Shown here one piece after another: positions 27,555 to 35,788 of a stretch of 64,000 bases of DNA (position 1 is its first letter; each line of letters begins with the position of its first letter). The notes beneath the pieces were generated by a model, which worked only from the letters and a program-made list of their open reading frames with translations, did not search any database and was not told the DNA's origin. The DNA is from Eshraghiella sp045124255 (GTDB lineage Bacteria > Bacillota > Clostridia > Lachnospirales > Lachnospiraceae). Both the position numbers and the translations under genes were made by a program. The DNA lies in assembly GCA_045124255.1 (NCBI GenBank), contig JBGVLM010000019.1, forward strand, positions 29,657 through 93,656, read 5' to 3'.

Positions 27555-28244
27555 ATGAGCAGAATTTTAATAATTGAAGATGAAGGAACAATTGCAGAGC
27601 TTGAGAAGGATTATCTTGAACTCAGCGGATTTGAGGTTGACATTTCAAATGACGGTATTGAGGGCTATAACAAAGCCATGGAGGGAGAGTATGATTTGTT
27701 TATTCTTGATTTAATGCTTCCCGGCATGGATGGCTTTGATATCTGCAAGAGTATAAGAGAAGTTAAGAACACACCTATTCTCATGGTGTCTGCGAAGAAG
27801 GATGATATTGATAAAATCCGCGGTCTGGGACTTGGCGCGGATGACTATATAACCAAGCCGTTCAGCCCGAGTGAGCTTGTCGCAAGGGTTAAGGCACATC
27901 TGTCCCGTTACGAGCGCCTGATTGGCTCTAACAAACAGGAGAATGAAGTAATTGAAATCCGGGGACTGAAAATAGACAAGACTGCAAGAAGGGTTTTTAT
28001 AAACGGAGAGGAAAAGAACTTTACTACTAAGGAGTTTGATGTGTTACTTTTTCTTGCGGAGAATCCTAACCGTGTATTTACAAAGGAGGAGTTATTCAGC
28101 AGAATCTGGGATATGGAGTCTGTCGGTGATATCGCGACCGTAACAGTGCATATCAAGAAGATTCGTGAGAAACTGGAGTATGACACTTCCAAACCTCAGT
28201 ATATAGAGACTATTTGGGGAGTGGGCTATCGGTTTAGGGTGTAA
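27555..28244 (+). CDS. OmpR/PhoB-family response regulator
   Basis: 229 residues: a receiver domain (phospho-acceptor Asp at 52 in FILDLMLPGMDG, switch Ser and Lys in MVSAKK and TKPF) and a winged-helix DNA-binding domain (~130-228) with the KIREKLE recognition helix. GGAGGA is between the kinase stop and the ATG at 27555; the ATG at 27543 overlaps the kinase stop and comes before the ribosome site. Translationally coupled partner of the histidine kinase. Confidence 0.96.
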   Translation: MSRILIIEDEGTIAELEKDYLELSGFEVDISNDGIEGYNKAMEGEYDLFILDLMLPGMDGFDICKSIREVKNTPILMVSAKKDDIDKIRGLGLGADDYITKPFSPSELVARVKAHLSRYERLIGSNKQENEVIEIRGLKIDKTARRVFINGEEKNFTTKEFDVLLFLAENPNRVFTKEELFSRIWDMESVGDIATVTVHIKKIREKLEYDTSKPQYIETIWGVGYRFRV

Positions 28245-28280
28245 GGGAAGAATAAATTGTAAAATAATGTTATAATTTGT

Positions 28281-28309
28281 TTGAGATATTTGTATGTACG
28301 TGATACAAT
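28281..28309 (+). promoter_or_regulatory. promoter for PemK-like toxin gene
   Basis: TTGAGA at 28281-28286, a 17-base spacer and TACAAT at 28304-28309 with an upstream TGA (extended -10). Confidence 0.55.
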
Positions 28310-28343
28310 CAAGGCACGTGTATACAAGGGGGGTGAGATTGGA

Positions 28344-28865
28344 ATGAAGATTATTTCTCAAGAAGAACTTAGCAAAAGTAAGGAAAATTTAAACGCTCAA
28401 GTTGATAAACTGTATTCATTAACTAATAAGGACAGCGATGATGCACGAAAAAGAACACATAATTATTTTCAGTGGATTTCAACAAAGACACAATTTGTAA
28501 TGGATGAGCCGTCTTTTGTATGTGATAAAGGAGATAAATTAGTACGTGGTGCAGTGGTATGGATCGAGTTTGGATTTAATATTGGAAATGAGTTCGGTGG
28601 ACGTCATCCTGCAATAATATTAAGAAAAACGGGTTCCAGTATTTTTGTTGTGCCACTTTCTTCTCAAGAACCTAATGAAAAGAAAGATTACCACGTAAAA
28701 GTAGAAAAGGTTTATGGTTTTAGAAATATGGTGCGTTGGACAAATGTACTTAAATTGCAAAATGTAAGTATTCAAAGAGTAGATACTACGGCATCAATGG
28801 GAAATGTAAAAGGAGATGTGTTGAATGATATTAATAATGCTCTCAAAAAATGCCACATTTTCTAG
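28344..28865 (+). CDS. PemK/MazF-family endoribonuclease-like toxin with N-terminal extension
   Basis: About 173 residues. The C-terminal ~110 residues have the PemK/MazF fold signature: RGAVVWIEFG, GRHPAIIL, FVVPLSSQ, and MVRWTNVLKLQNVSIQR, which in MazF toxins forms the RNA-cleaving SH3-like barrel. Residues 1-~65 form a charged helical extension with HNYFQWISTKTQF, seen in stand-alone PemK-like proteins. No antitoxin gene is next to it: upstream is the response regulator, and downstream is only a structured RNA locus. GGGGTGAG precedes the ATG at 28344, and the promoter lies immediately upstream, excluding earlier in-frame starts. Confidence 0.85.
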   Translation: MKIISQEELSKSKENLNAQVDKLYSLTNKDSDDARKRTHNYFQWISTKTQFVMDEPSFVCDKGDKLVRGAVVWIEFGFNIGNEFGGRHPAIILRKTGSSIFVVPLSSQEPNEKKDYHVKVEKVYGFRNMVRWTNVLKLQNVSIQRVDTTASMGNVKGDVLNDINNALKKCHIF

Positions 28866-28898
28866 TTGATTTTTGTAAAAAAATATTATAAAATATAC

Positions 28899-28927
28899 TT
28901 GACAAGTGGGATGATTTTTGTTATTCT
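28899..28927 (+). promoter_or_regulatory. strong sigma-A promoter for small RNA locus
   Basis: TTGACA at 28899-28904, exactly 17 bases, then TATTCT at 28922-28927. Expected start is near 28934, directly before the first hairpin. Confidence 0.7.
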
Positions 28928-28933
28928 ATCTTG

Positions 28934-29026
28934 GTTATCACAAAAAGTGATAGTGTGAAGGAGCGAAAGCTCAGTAAGATTTATTTTTGAAGGAGAGGAA
29001 GTCGTAAGGCTTCCTCTCAGTTTTTG
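28934..29026 (+). ncRNA. candidate structured small RNA, unit 1
   Basis: Starting just after a consensus promoter, it contains hairpin A (TATCAC/GTGATA, 28936-28952), hairpin B (GAGC-GAAA-GCTC, 28961-28972) and hairpin C (11 pairs with a GTAA loop, 28993-29018) followed by AGTTTTT, which serves as an intrinsic terminator. B and C are each preceded by TGAAG and followed by AGT, and both have GNRA tetraloops. No open reading frame with a ribosome site is present. I do not recognise the family. Confidence 0.6.
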
Positions 29027-29048
29027 TATACGAATTGTACATGGTACA

Positions 29049-29142
29049 TATAATATGAAGGTGTGAAGGGAATTTTTATTCCAGTCTCATTTTTGAAGGG
29101 TTGGAGGGCATTCTTTTTTTGAATTCCCTTCAATCAGTTTTT
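29049..29142 (+). ncRNA. candidate structured small RNA, unit 2 (diverged copy)
   Basis: TATAAT at 29049-29054, then hairpin D (GGAAT-TTTT-ATTCC, 29069-29082) and hairpin E (15-position stem with one mismatch, arms 29099-29113 and 29121-29135) followed by TTTTT. Each is again bounded by TGAAG and AGT. The stems differ in sequence from unit 1 while the flanks, order (short then long hairpin) and terminal U-tract are kept, which is the pattern of a conserved RNA structure. It could be a paralogous RNA or the second half of one longer transcript. Confidence 0.5.
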
Positions 29143-29206
29143 AAGAAAGAAAAGAAGCAGATACGAATATAACAGGAATTATTATTAAGCAACGAAAGGG
29201 ATATAA

Positions 29207-29548
29207 AGAAATGAAGAATTTATAGATTTTGATTTAAGTCAAAGAAATATCAGAATATTTGACTTATGTTATTTTGTTCTCGGCTTGTTGTCGCAGGAAG
29301 AAAATATTGTTATTACCGAAGAAAAATGGTTTGATGTTTTAAAGAAAGTATTTAAAGGCTATAATGAAGTAAATAAATTGCTGCCGCAAGAAATAAGTGC
29401 AGTTCCGTATGTAATGAAATCGATAGAACTCTTATTTGCTGCATGGTTTTTAATTCAGAATGATAAGAAGTGCAGCGAAAATGCAGTTAAAATATTTAGT
29501 TTTATAAATGATAACACAGAAAAAATATTGAATATTTTAAAAATGTGA
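29207..29548 (+). pseudogene. C-terminal remnant of a phosphotransferase (APH/choline-kinase-like)
   Basis: After an in-frame stop at 29204 the frame reads FIDFDLSQRNIRIFDL and continues to a normal-looking end rich in PYVMKSIELLFAAW. This matches the second half of kinases of the aminoglycoside/choline phosphotransferase family, where DFD is the metal-binding motif. The nucleotide-binding lobe and HGD catalytic loop are missing, and in-frame stops at about 29186 and 29204 disrupt the upstream sequence. There is no credible start, so it is a decayed fragment. The ORF from the TTG at 29285 alone would encode 87 residues. Confidence 0.6.
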
Positions 29549-29699
29549 TATTTGAAGCAGAAAGCTGAATTATGAAAATGATATAATGCTTAGAACCGCC
29601 AAATTATATAAAGATACGCATTGAATTTGATTTTTAGTCGGAATATAATGATAGCCGGAAACGAAAAATTGACAAGAATGGCAGATTGAGGGAAAGTGA

Positions 29700-30380
29700 A
29701 TGGCACCTGATATAGTATATGAAGATAATAATATAATAATATGTGAGAAGAGACCGGGCGTGGCATCCCAGTCTGACAGAACCTTTGAGACTGATTTGCT
29801 CAGTAGTGTGCTTACATACAGGGCAGGCAGGGGAGAAGCGGCAGATGCATATATAATTAATCGTCTGGATAAGCCTGTCGGAGGACTGGTGCTGTTTGCC
29901 AAGAACAAAAAGACTGCAGGGCTGTTATCGGCGTTGTCCGGTGAACACAGCATTGAGAAGAAATATTATGCAGTTGTGAAGGGCGAGCTTACCGGAAAGG
30001 GCGAATTTACGGATTATCTGATTAAGGATGCCAAGACAAACGTGTCACGAATCGCAGATGAGAAGACGAATGGAGCCAAGAAGGCGATGCTGTCATATGA
30101 AGCACTGGAGAGCAGGGAAACAGACGGAGTAATGTATACGCTTGTGCGTGTCCGGCTGTATACCGGAAGACATCATCAGATAAGAGTACAGTTTGCGGGC
30201 AGGGGTCATGGATTATATGGTGACATGAAGTATAATCCTGATTTTGCGTCCGCCAGGGGAGTTGTGCCGGCACTGTTTGCATACAGTCTAAGCTTTAATA
30301 ATCCAATGGGTGCTGACAGAATTTGTGTGGAGATTCAGCCGCAAGGAAAAATATGGGATTTTGAATATTTTAAAAGATAG
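29700..30380 (+). CDS. RluA-family RNA pseudouridine synthase
   Basis: 226 residues. INRLDKPVGG (about residues 53-62) carries the catalytic Asp of the RluA family (HRLDxxTSG-like), followed by KKYYAVVKG and the C-terminal GRHHQIRVQF motif. It lacks an S4 domain. It isomerises a uridine in rRNA or tRNA; the exact target is not predictable. GAGGGAAA precedes the ATG. Confidence 0.92.
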   Translation: MAPDIVYEDNNIIICEKRPGVASQSDRTFETDLLSSVLTYRAGRGEAADAYIINRLDKPVGGLVLFAKNKKTAGLLSALSGEHSIEKKYYAVVKGELTGKGEFTDYLIKDAKTNVSRIADEKTNGAKKAMLSYEALESRETDGVMYTLVRVRLYTGRHHQIRVQFAGRGHGLYGDMKYNPDFASARGVVPALFAYSLSFNNPMGADRICVEIQPQGKIWDFEYFKR

Positions 30381-30415
30381 TTGCGGATACTGTTTATAAC
30401 CGGGGAGGTATGGTT

Positions 30416-31459
30416 ATGAGCAGTGAGACAAAAAGAAAATTACAGATAATAGGAATTACGGCAGGGGTTACAGCGGTAGTATATTTGTTTATAAAATATC
30501 TGCTTCCGCTTGTTGCCCCTTTTGTTTTTGCATTTCTGATTGCACTGCTTATAGATAAGCCGGTGGGATTCATGGTAAAAAAACTGAAATGGCGGAGAAT
30601 TGTCTGTGTTATTGTAATGATTGCACTTGTGTTTTCGGTACTCGGCGGAGCACTTTTCTTCGGGGGAAGGGCACTTGTCAATCAGGTTCAGAAGCTTGCG
30701 GATAACTACACATATTACGTTGATACGATTAATGACGCCGCCAATATGTGCTGTGACGGCGTAGACAGGCTTTTGAGCCTTGATGACGGTACAAGCTATG
30801 AATTTGTAAGGACACAGACGATGGAGGCTGTGGACGGGCTTTCAGAGACCATAGTGCCTACGATAATGCACCGTTCAAAGGATGTTGCCTCCGCAGTGGC
30901 ATGGTTCTTTACCATTATGACCCTTGTGATTATGGGAACCGTATTTTTTTCAAAGGATATGGAAAAAATGCGTTCGGGCATTGAGGGAAGTGCTTTTAAA
31001 GAAGAAATTTCCTTTATCAGCATCAGGATGAAGGATGTTCTCGGAACATATTTTAAAACACAGTTTATAATAATGAGCATAACCTGCGGAATCTGTACGC
31101 TCGGACTGTATCTGCTTGGCAATCCCTATGCTTTCCTGATAGGAATACTGATAGGACTTGTTGACGCACTGCCCGTCTTCGGAACAGGAACGGTTTTTCT
31201 GCCTTGGAGTGTTATTCTTCTGTTTATGGGCAGATTTAAAATGGCGGCAGGAATCCTGCTGATATATTTTATCTGCTATTATTTAAGACAGTTTCTTGAG
31301 CCGAAGCTCATGGGAAACAGGCTGGGCGTATCACCTACGCTTATGCTTATATCCCTGTATCTCGGACTGGTGCTGTTTGGCATAAGCGGAGTAATTACCG
31401 GACCGATTGGTGCTATTTTTATTAAAGAAATAAGCAGTCATATAATAAAAAACTTGTAG
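30416..31459 (+). CDS. AI-2E/YtvI-type membrane transporter family protein
   Basis: 347-residue polytopic membrane protein of the AI-2E exporter superfamily (TqsA, YtvI, PerM): two N-terminal helices ending in LIDKPV, further helices, a central helical soluble region (~75-150) and a C-terminal run of helices with FLEPKLMGNRLGVSPTLMLI, the family's most conserved segment. Substrate unknown; some Firmicute members are sporulation-associated. GGGGAGG is seven bases before the ATG at 30416, preferred over the ATG at 30410. Confidence 0.88.
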   Translation: MSSETKRKLQIIGITAGVTAVVYLFIKYLLPLVAPFVFAFLIALLIDKPVGFMVKKLKWRRIVCVIVMIALVFSVLGGALFFGGRALVNQVQKLADNYTYYVDTINDAANMCCDGVDRLLSLDDGTSYEFVRTQTMEAVDGLSETIVPTIMHRSKDVASAVAWFFTIMTLVIMGTVFFSKDMEKMRSGIEGSAFKEEISFISIRMKDVLGTYFKTQFIIMSITCGICTLGLYLLGNPYAFLIGILIGLVDALPVFGTGTVFLPWSVILLFMGRFKMAAGILLIYFICYYLRQFLEPKLMGNRLGVSPTLMLISLYLGLVLFGISGVITGPIGAIFIKEISSHIIKNL

Positions 31460-31519
31460 AAAATTATGGAAATAGATATAATTGTGTAAGACTTGATTTT
31501 TATGGAGAGGAAGCAGAAC

Positions 31520-32926
31520 ATGGTATTCAGTTCAGCGGTATTTTTATTTATTTTTCTGCCGATAGTGCTGATTGCACATACATTAATTCGCAATACAACA
31601 GTCCGTAACATACTGCTTATAATTGCGAGTCTTATTTTCTATGCCTTCGGGGAGCCTGTATATATAGTGCTTCTGCTTATGTCGGTATTGGTTAATTATC
31701 TGTTTGGAAGAGTGCTGGCTGTTAATAAGAAGAAGCCCGTGCTTGCGTGTGCCGTGGTGCTGAATCTTATGCTTTTGGTTGTTTTTAAGTACACCGGATT
31801 TATTGTTGAGACAATTAATTATATACCGGGGGTTAATATACCCGTACCTTCAATTGTTATGCCGATAGGTATTTCCTTTTTTACTTTTCAGGCGATATCC
31901 TACATTATTGATGTCTATAGGGATAAAGCTCCGGTTAAGGCGGGATTTTTTGATGTACTTCTGTACATATCGCTGTTTCCGCAGCTTATCGCAGGACCGA
32001 TTGTCCAGTACAGAACCGTGGCGGAACAGATTAAGAGCCGTATTGTAACGGTTGACGGATTTGCCGGGGGAATCAGAAGATTTGTTATCGGTCTTTCAAA
32101 AAAAATGCTGATTGCAAATACAATGGGATTTGCGGCTGATAAGATTTTTGCGTTGGAGACGGGACTTATCGATATGCCGCTTGGATGGCTTGGAGCAGTC
32201 TGCTATACCTTACAGATTTATTTTGATTTTTCGGGCTACAGTGACATGGCTGTGGGACTTGGACATATTCTCGGCTTTGATTTTCCTGAGAACTTCAATT
32301 ATCCGTATACGGCGGCAGGAATCAGGGATTTCTGGAGAAGGTGGCATATGTCGCTTACGGGGTGGTTTAGGGAGTATCTGTATATTCCGCTTGGCGGAAA
32401 CCGTAAGGGCAAGGCGAGGCAGATTCTTAATAATATGATTGTATTTCTGTGTACCGGAATCTGGCATGGGGCAAACCTTACTTTTCTGGTGTGGGGAGCC
32501 TTTCACGGAGTACTTATGTCGGTTGAGACATTATTTTACAAAAAGGATAAGCCGGTTAATAAGGCTTTGATACCGCTCAAATGGCTGTATACAATGATTG
32601 CGGTAATTATAGGCTTTGTTATTTTCAGGGCGGATACACTGATGTATGGCTGGGAGTATATTATTAAGATGTTTTATTTTACTGTCAGTGAAAGCGGCAG
32701 GGCGGTATTGCTGTCAGTTATAACACCGTCATTTATCGTAACACTTGCAGCGGCCGTTGCTGCAGCCTGTCCGCTCATTAAAGTGATTCAGGCAAAAACA
32801 CAGGGCAGCAGGGCATATAATGTGTTATCGGGAATAAGCTATGTGCTGACCTTTGTACTGCTGTTTATGTGTGTGCTTACACTTGCGGCAGATTCATACA
32901 ATCCTTTTATTTATTTCAGGTTTTAG
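31520..32926 (+). CDS. MBOAT-family O-acyltransferase (AlgI/DltB-like)
   Basis: 468 residues with about ten transmembrane helices. The MBOAT signature is clear: FWRRWHMSLTGWFREYLYIP and GIWHGANLTFLVWGAFHG, the second containing the catalytic His. AlgI-type proteins pass acetyl groups across the membrane to an extracellular acceptor. The next gene encodes an AlgX/AlgJ-like SGNH protein, the usual partner, so the pair probably O-acetylates a secreted polysaccharide. GGAGAGGA is eight bases before the ATG at 31520; the track start at 31493 lacks a ribosome site. Confidence 0.93.
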   Translation: MVFSSAVFLFIFLPIVLIAHTLIRNTTVRNILLIIASLIFYAFGEPVYIVLLLMSVLVNYLFGRVLAVNKKKPVLACAVVLNLMLLVVFKYTGFIVETINYIPGVNIPVPSIVMPIGISFFTFQAISYIIDVYRDKAPVKAGFFDVLLYISLFPQLIAGPIVQYRTVAEQIKSRIVTVDGFAGGIRRFVIGLSKKMLIANTMGFAADKIFALETGLIDMPLGWLGAVCYTLQIYFDFSGYSDMAVGLGHILGFDFPENFNYPYTAAGIRDFWRRWHMSLTGWFREYLYIPLGGNRKGKARQILNNMIVFLCTGIWHGANLTFLVWGAFHGVLMSVETLFYKKDKPVNKALIPLKWLYTMIAVIIGFVIFRADTLMYGWEYIIKMFYFTVSESGRAVLLSVITPSFIVTLAAAVAAACPLIKVIQAKTQGSRAYNVLSGISYVLTFVLLFMCVLTLAADSYNPFIYFRF

Positions 32927-32946
32927 AATTTTGAACGGAGTAAAAT

Positions 32947-34290
32947 ATGGGCAAGAAAAAAATATTGAAAACTGCATATATTGTTTTGTTCCTGCTGGCT
33001 CTTATTATTCCGGGAGTATGGACCTTTGTGAATAAGCAGGAGAACATCGGCAATGAGGAGACGGTGGATTTTTCCGATATCAGTTACCTCAATGCGGCGG
33101 ACAAAATTGATTCGTATTTGTCAACGGGCTTTGGCTTCAGAAATAAGCTTGTGCAGATTAATAATCAGTTATATTTTAATATATTTAAGGAATCCGGCGA
33201 GGCCTCCGTGATTGTAGGAAGGGACGGCTGGCTGTTCTATGAGAGTGCACTGCATGATTATACCGGAGAAGCGGAACTTTCTGATTTGGAGATTAAAAAA
33301 ATTGCAAGAGTGCTTCAGATTGCACAGCAGGCAGTCAGAAAGCAGGGAGCACAGTTTATTTTTGCGTCAGCACCGAATAAAATGGAAATATATGGTGAGT
33401 ATATGCCGTATTACTGTTATGAGGACACGACCGGCGGCAATTATGAGAGGCTGTATGAACAGCTTGCTTATGATAATGTAACGGCGGTTGATTTGAAGTC
33501 GGTTCTTGAAGAGAAGGCAGCTTCGTCGGACAGAATTATTTATCATAAGCTGGATTCACATTGGAATAATCTCGGAGCGGCTTATGCTTATCAGGCAATT
33601 ATGGAGCAGGCAGGGCTGCAATATATAAACTTTACTAATAGTAAAATTACAATTGAAAATAACTTTGACGGCGATTTATATGCAATGCTTTTTCCGGATG
33701 GGGACAAAAAAGATTCACAGGTGTATTTTGACAGAGAGCAGCAGTTCTATTATGTGAGCATGTACAGGGGACCGGAGGATTTGCTGATTGAGACTGTTGC
33801 GGATGATGGCGAAGGAAGGCTTCTGATGTACAGGGATTCATTTGGAAATGCCCTTCATGCCTTTATGGCGGAAAGCTTTGAATACAGTGTTTTTTCAAGG
33901 GCACTGCCCTATGATTTGACAAATTCGGATGAATACAGTCTGGTTGTGCTTGAAATAGTGGAACGCAATATCGATAAGCTTCTGCAGTACCCTCCTGTTG
34001 TTGAAGCCGAAAGTGTGGAAGTCGAAGCGTCCGAACCGGTGGATATCAATATTGAAGCCGCCGCAGCATTACAGAACGGAATGAATTATATTACGATTAA
34101 TACGGATGAGATTTTGCCGTCAGTAAATGTATATGTAAAAATAAATGATGTTATATATGAAGCATATCCGTGCGGCGGGGAGGCAGATGTAAGCCTTTAC
34201 CTTGGTGAAAATATTGTGATTGACGATATTTCCGTTATTTATGAAACGGATGGAAGATATTTTGAAACCCACAAAACAGCTTTGAATTAG
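32947..34290 (+). CDS. AlgX/AlgJ-like SGNH O-acetyltransferase (DHHW family)
   Basis: 447 residues: an N-terminal signal anchor (~7-27) and an extracytoplasmic SGNH-type domain. Visible motifs are GRDGWLFY, the catalytic KLDSHWNN (Asp-x-His) near 199-206 and RDSFGNAL near 302-309 carrying the nucleophilic Ser. A C-terminal beta-rich tail (~345-447) follows. It lies 20 bases after the MBOAT gene and should receive the acetyl group it exports. Confidence 0.88.
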   Translation: MGKKKILKTAYIVLFLLALIIPGVWTFVNKQENIGNEETVDFSDISYLNAADKIDSYLSTGFGFRNKLVQINNQLYFNIFKESGEASVIVGRDGWLFYESALHDYTGEAELSDLEIKKIARVLQIAQQAVRKQGAQFIFASAPNKMEIYGEYMPYYCYEDTTGGNYERLYEQLAYDNVTAVDLKSVLEEKAASSDRIIYHKLDSHWNNLGAAYAYQAIMEQAGLQYINFTNSKITIENNFDGDLYAMLFPDGDKKDSQVYFDREQQFYYVSMYRGPEDLLIETVADDGEGRLLMYRDSFGNALHAFMAESFEYSVFSRALPYDLTNSDEYSLVVLEIVERNIDKLLQYPPVVEAESVEVEASEPVDINIEAAAALQNGMNYITINTDEILPSVNVYVKINDVIYEAYPCGGEADVSLYLGENIVIDDISVIYETDGRYFETHKTALN

Positions 34291-34330
34291 TAAAATGTGG
34301 CGGATTGCACCCACAGAATCATTGATTTAC

Positions 34331-34358
34331 TTGAAAAAATAAGCATTTTGTGTATAAT
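34331..34358 (+). promoter_or_regulatory. sigma-A promoter for lipoprotein/transglutaminase/proS/cca genes
   Basis: TTGAAA at 34331-34336, 16-base spacer, TATAAT at 34353-34358. Confidence 0.6.
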
Positions 34359-34389
34359 AGTCTTAATTATTGTAATCAGGAGATATTAT

Positions 34390-34935
34390 ATGAAGAGATA
34401 TTTTAGTATTTTTTTGTTGGCGATATTGTGTCTGACAGGCTGTAGTGCGTCAGGCTCATCAGAGAATACCACTACGGAGGCTGTAACTGTTGAAACAGAT
34501 ACAACAACTGGCGGTAAGGAACAGACTTCTGAGGCAGGCGCATGCATAATTAATGATGTGACAATCGTTCCGGGTAAGGATTTTGCCGAAGCCAAGGCGG
34601 CACTTGGAGAGCCTGCACAGTACGTTGAGGCAGCAAGCTGTTATTTTGACGGTATGGATAAGGTTTATACCTATAAGGGTTTTGAGATTACTACCTACCC
34701 TGTAGGGGATAAGGATTATGTACAGAATGTGTGCATAAGCTCTGACAAATATGAGACACCGGAGGGAATTACCGTTGGTTCGGCTTTGGACGAGGTAACT
34801 GCCGCATATGGTGACAGCTATGAGCTTACCGGAAAGATGTACAAATATTTTTATAATGAAAATACCTATATGTATTTTTTTATAATGGATGAAGGTGTAA
34901 AATATTTCGGATACGCAGTTAATCCGGGCAACTAA
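34390..34935 (+). CDS. hypothetical lipoprotein
   Basis: 181 residues from the ATG at 34390, after CAGGAG. The signal peptide ends in the lipobox LTGC (Cys ~18), followed by a Ser/Thr-rich linker and a globular domain of ~130 residues rich in Tyr. Within it are two similar segments resembling short repeats (AEAKAALGEPAQY and LDEVTAAYGDSYEL). Anchored outside the membrane. Ten bases separate it from the transglutaminase-like gene. No known family recognised. Confidence 0.8.
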   Translation: MKRYFSIFLLAILCLTGCSASGSSENTTTEAVTVETDTTTGGKEQTSEAGACIINDVTIVPGKDFAEAKAALGEPAQYVEAASCYFDGMDKVYTYKGFEITTYPVGDKDYVQNVCISSDKYETPEGITVGSALDEVTAAYGDSYELTGKMYKYFYNENTYMYFFIMDEGVKYFGYAVNPGN

Positions 34936-34945
34936 GGAGACGCTT

Positions 34946-35770
34946 ATGAAAAGCAGAATATTATTATTTGTATTGGTGTGTGCAATGGCTGCCATGAGTA
35001 TGGCAGGCTGCAGCAGTAATTCCCAAGGCTCGAAGAATAACCCGACACTTCCGCCGGATGAGAGTTCTGCAACACAGAATACGCAGGAAACCACCGTTTC
35101 ACCGGAACCGCTGACAAGTGAGCCGCATACGGATGAGCCGGTAACGGATGAACCGACAACTGAGGCACCGGCAACGGAGGAGCCCACATCAAAGTCTGAA
35201 TATATCGGTGCGTGGACTCTTATGAGTCAGGAGAAATTAAATCCCACCCAGTCAGGCTACGAGGAGCTTGACAGACTTGTGAATGAGGTTTTGAGCAGTA
35301 TTATAACTGATGATATGAATGGATATCAGAAGGCATGGGCATGCTATGAATATCTTGTGGACAATATTACATACAGCAGAGGTATGGATGCGAACACCGG
35401 AATGTATTCACAGTCCGACCCCTCAGTTACACCGAAGGAGGTTCTGTGGGCAACGGATTTGTTTAATACGGGACAGGGCTGCTGTTATCACTATTCATCA
35501 GCTTATGTGTATATGCTCAGAGCGATTGGTTTTGACGCACATCTTGTATCAGGCAATGTTCCGGCGTATAACGGCGGCAGGACACCGCATTGCTGGTTAT
35601 ATGTGAACATGAACGGTACCCAGTATATTTTTGACCCCGATTTGGATATGAATTATTATACAAGGGAACTCGGACAGGGTGTTGAGAATCCGCCTAAGGA
35701 CAGATTTTTCTGTGTTCAGATGGATAAAATGTCATATTTTTATACAATAGAAACTTATCATACTAATTAA
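34946..35770 (+). CDS. transglutaminase-like domain lipoprotein
   Basis: 274 residues. Lipobox SMAGC (Cys ~21), a Thr/Glu/Pro linker containing DEPVTDEPTTEAPATEEP-like repeats, then a transglutaminase/protease-like core. The catalytic triad can be read as Cys in GQGCCYHYSSAY, His in TPHCWLYV and Asp in YIFDPDLD. Such surface proteins cleave or rearrange peptide bonds; substrate unknown. In a run of four genes with proS and cca. Confidence 0.85.
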   Translation: MKSRILLFVLVCAMAAMSMAGCSSNSQGSKNNPTLPPDESSATQNTQETTVSPEPLTSEPHTDEPVTDEPTTEAPATEEPTSKSEYIGAWTLMSQEKLNPTQSGYEELDRLVNEVLSSIITDDMNGYQKAWACYEYLVDNITYSRGMDANTGMYSQSDPSVTPKEVLWATDLFNTGQGCCYHYSSAYVYMLRAIGFDAHLVSGNVPAYNGGRTPHCWLYVNMNGTQYIFDPDLDMNYYTRELGQGVENPPKDRFFCVQMDKMSYFYTIETYHTN

Positions 35771-35788
35771 TATAAAGAGGAGAAAAAA

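Noticed and set aside
28934..29142. Guanidine-II or other known multi-hairpin riboswitch
   Set aside because: The loops lack ACGR and the units are not placed before an intact transporter or enzyme gene.
34946..35192. Antisense ORFs over the transglutaminase-like gene
   Set aside because: They mirror the Thr/Pro/Glu repeat linker of the sense gene and have no independent support.
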